Shown here: positions 14,137 through 14,187 of the stretch, piece after piece
Layout: every line of letters begins with the position of its first letter
Position numbering within the stretch: the first letter of the stretch is position 1
NCBI GenBank assembly: GCA_910585355.1
Contig: CAJUDN010000061.1
Coordinates: forward strand, 2,159 to 16,345
Source of the DNA: an uncultured Lachnospiraceae bacterium
Lineage (GTDB): Bacteria; Bacillota_A; Clostridia; Lachnospirales; Lachnospiraceae
DNA: 14,187 bases
Reading direction: 5' to 3'
Program-made: the position numbers and the translations under genes
The notes under the pieces: model-generated
What the model was told of the DNA's origin: nothing
Database searches by the model: none
What the model saw: only the letters and a program-made list of their open reading frames with translations

Positions 14137-14187
14137 GTTGCAAAATGAGGTTTTCATACAAAATATACGTTTCTGTTTGAAAACAGT
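14137..14187 (+). repeat. Partial dispersed repeat beginning GGCTGTTGCAAAATGAG, cut by the window end
   Basis: The first 17 bases match the minus-strand arm of the hairpin at 8485-8522 at 15 positions. The complementary arm is not found before base 14187, so the rest of the inverted repeat, if any, lies outside. The 112 nt between the CYTH stop and this repeat (14025-14136) hold no gene that I can support. Confidence 0.45.

Noticed and set aside
14025..14148. Plus-strand frame continuing past the CYTH gene to 14148
   Set aside because: It is the shadow frame of the CYTH gene running on into the repeat region; no start signal or family similarity supports it.
1..14187. CRISPR arrays, tRNA or rRNA genes, insertion sequences, phage genes
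   Set aside because: No regularly spaced direct repeats, RNA gene signatures, transposase or integrase motifs were seen on either strand.

Overview
The window reads as chromosomal DNA of a Lachnospiraceae-type Firmicute (Clostridium cluster XIVa, the Hungatella/Enterocloster/Blautia neighbourhood). This is inferred from the gene order tig-clpP-clpX-lon-engB, Gram-positive style proteins, strong GGAGG ribosome binding sites about 7-10 nt before nearly every start, and moderate GC content. No phage, IS element, CRISPR array, rRNA or tRNA is visible.

Layout, left to right. Position 1-197 (minus) is the 5' part of an alanine-rich lipoprotein gene cut by the window edge. Positions 346-6978 (minus) hold a conserved protein-quality-control cluster, transcribed in the order tig (trigger factor), clpP, clpX, lon, engB (ribosome-assembly GTPase). 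Positions 7206-9790 (minus) hold three less characterised genes: a zinc-ribbon membrane protein, a DJ-1/PfpI family protein and a DUF975 membrane protein with a repetitive Gly/Gln/Tyr-rich tail. Positions 10072-12544 (minus) hold two metabolic enzymes: a mandelate racemase/enolase superfamily dehydratase-like protein and a PatB/MalY-type PLP-dependent C-S lyase. On the plus strand, divergent from the patB-like gene, lie an XRE-family regulator (12781-13494) and a CYTH-domain phosphatase-like protein (13575-14024).

How the genes work together: trigger factor meets nascent chains at the ribosome, ClpXP and Lon remove damaged or regulated proteins, and EngB supports 50S maturation, so the left half is a translation and proteostasis neighbourhood. 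The divergent XRE/patB-like arrangement suggests local regulation of the C-S lyase and perhaps of the downstream enolase-family gene; this is inference only.

The most unusual material is between genes. The 284-nt tig-clpP spacer is packed with perfect or near-perfect hairpins bounded by imperfect inverted repeats. Part of it recurs as a diverged copy (40 of 48 positions) in the 281-nt spacer before the DUF975 gene, with a compensatory base-pair change in a small hairpin. A second family of short hairpin-like repeats, with core GGCTGNNGCAAA, occurs at three places. These look like dispersed structured intergenic repeats. I see no clearly new multi-gene system.
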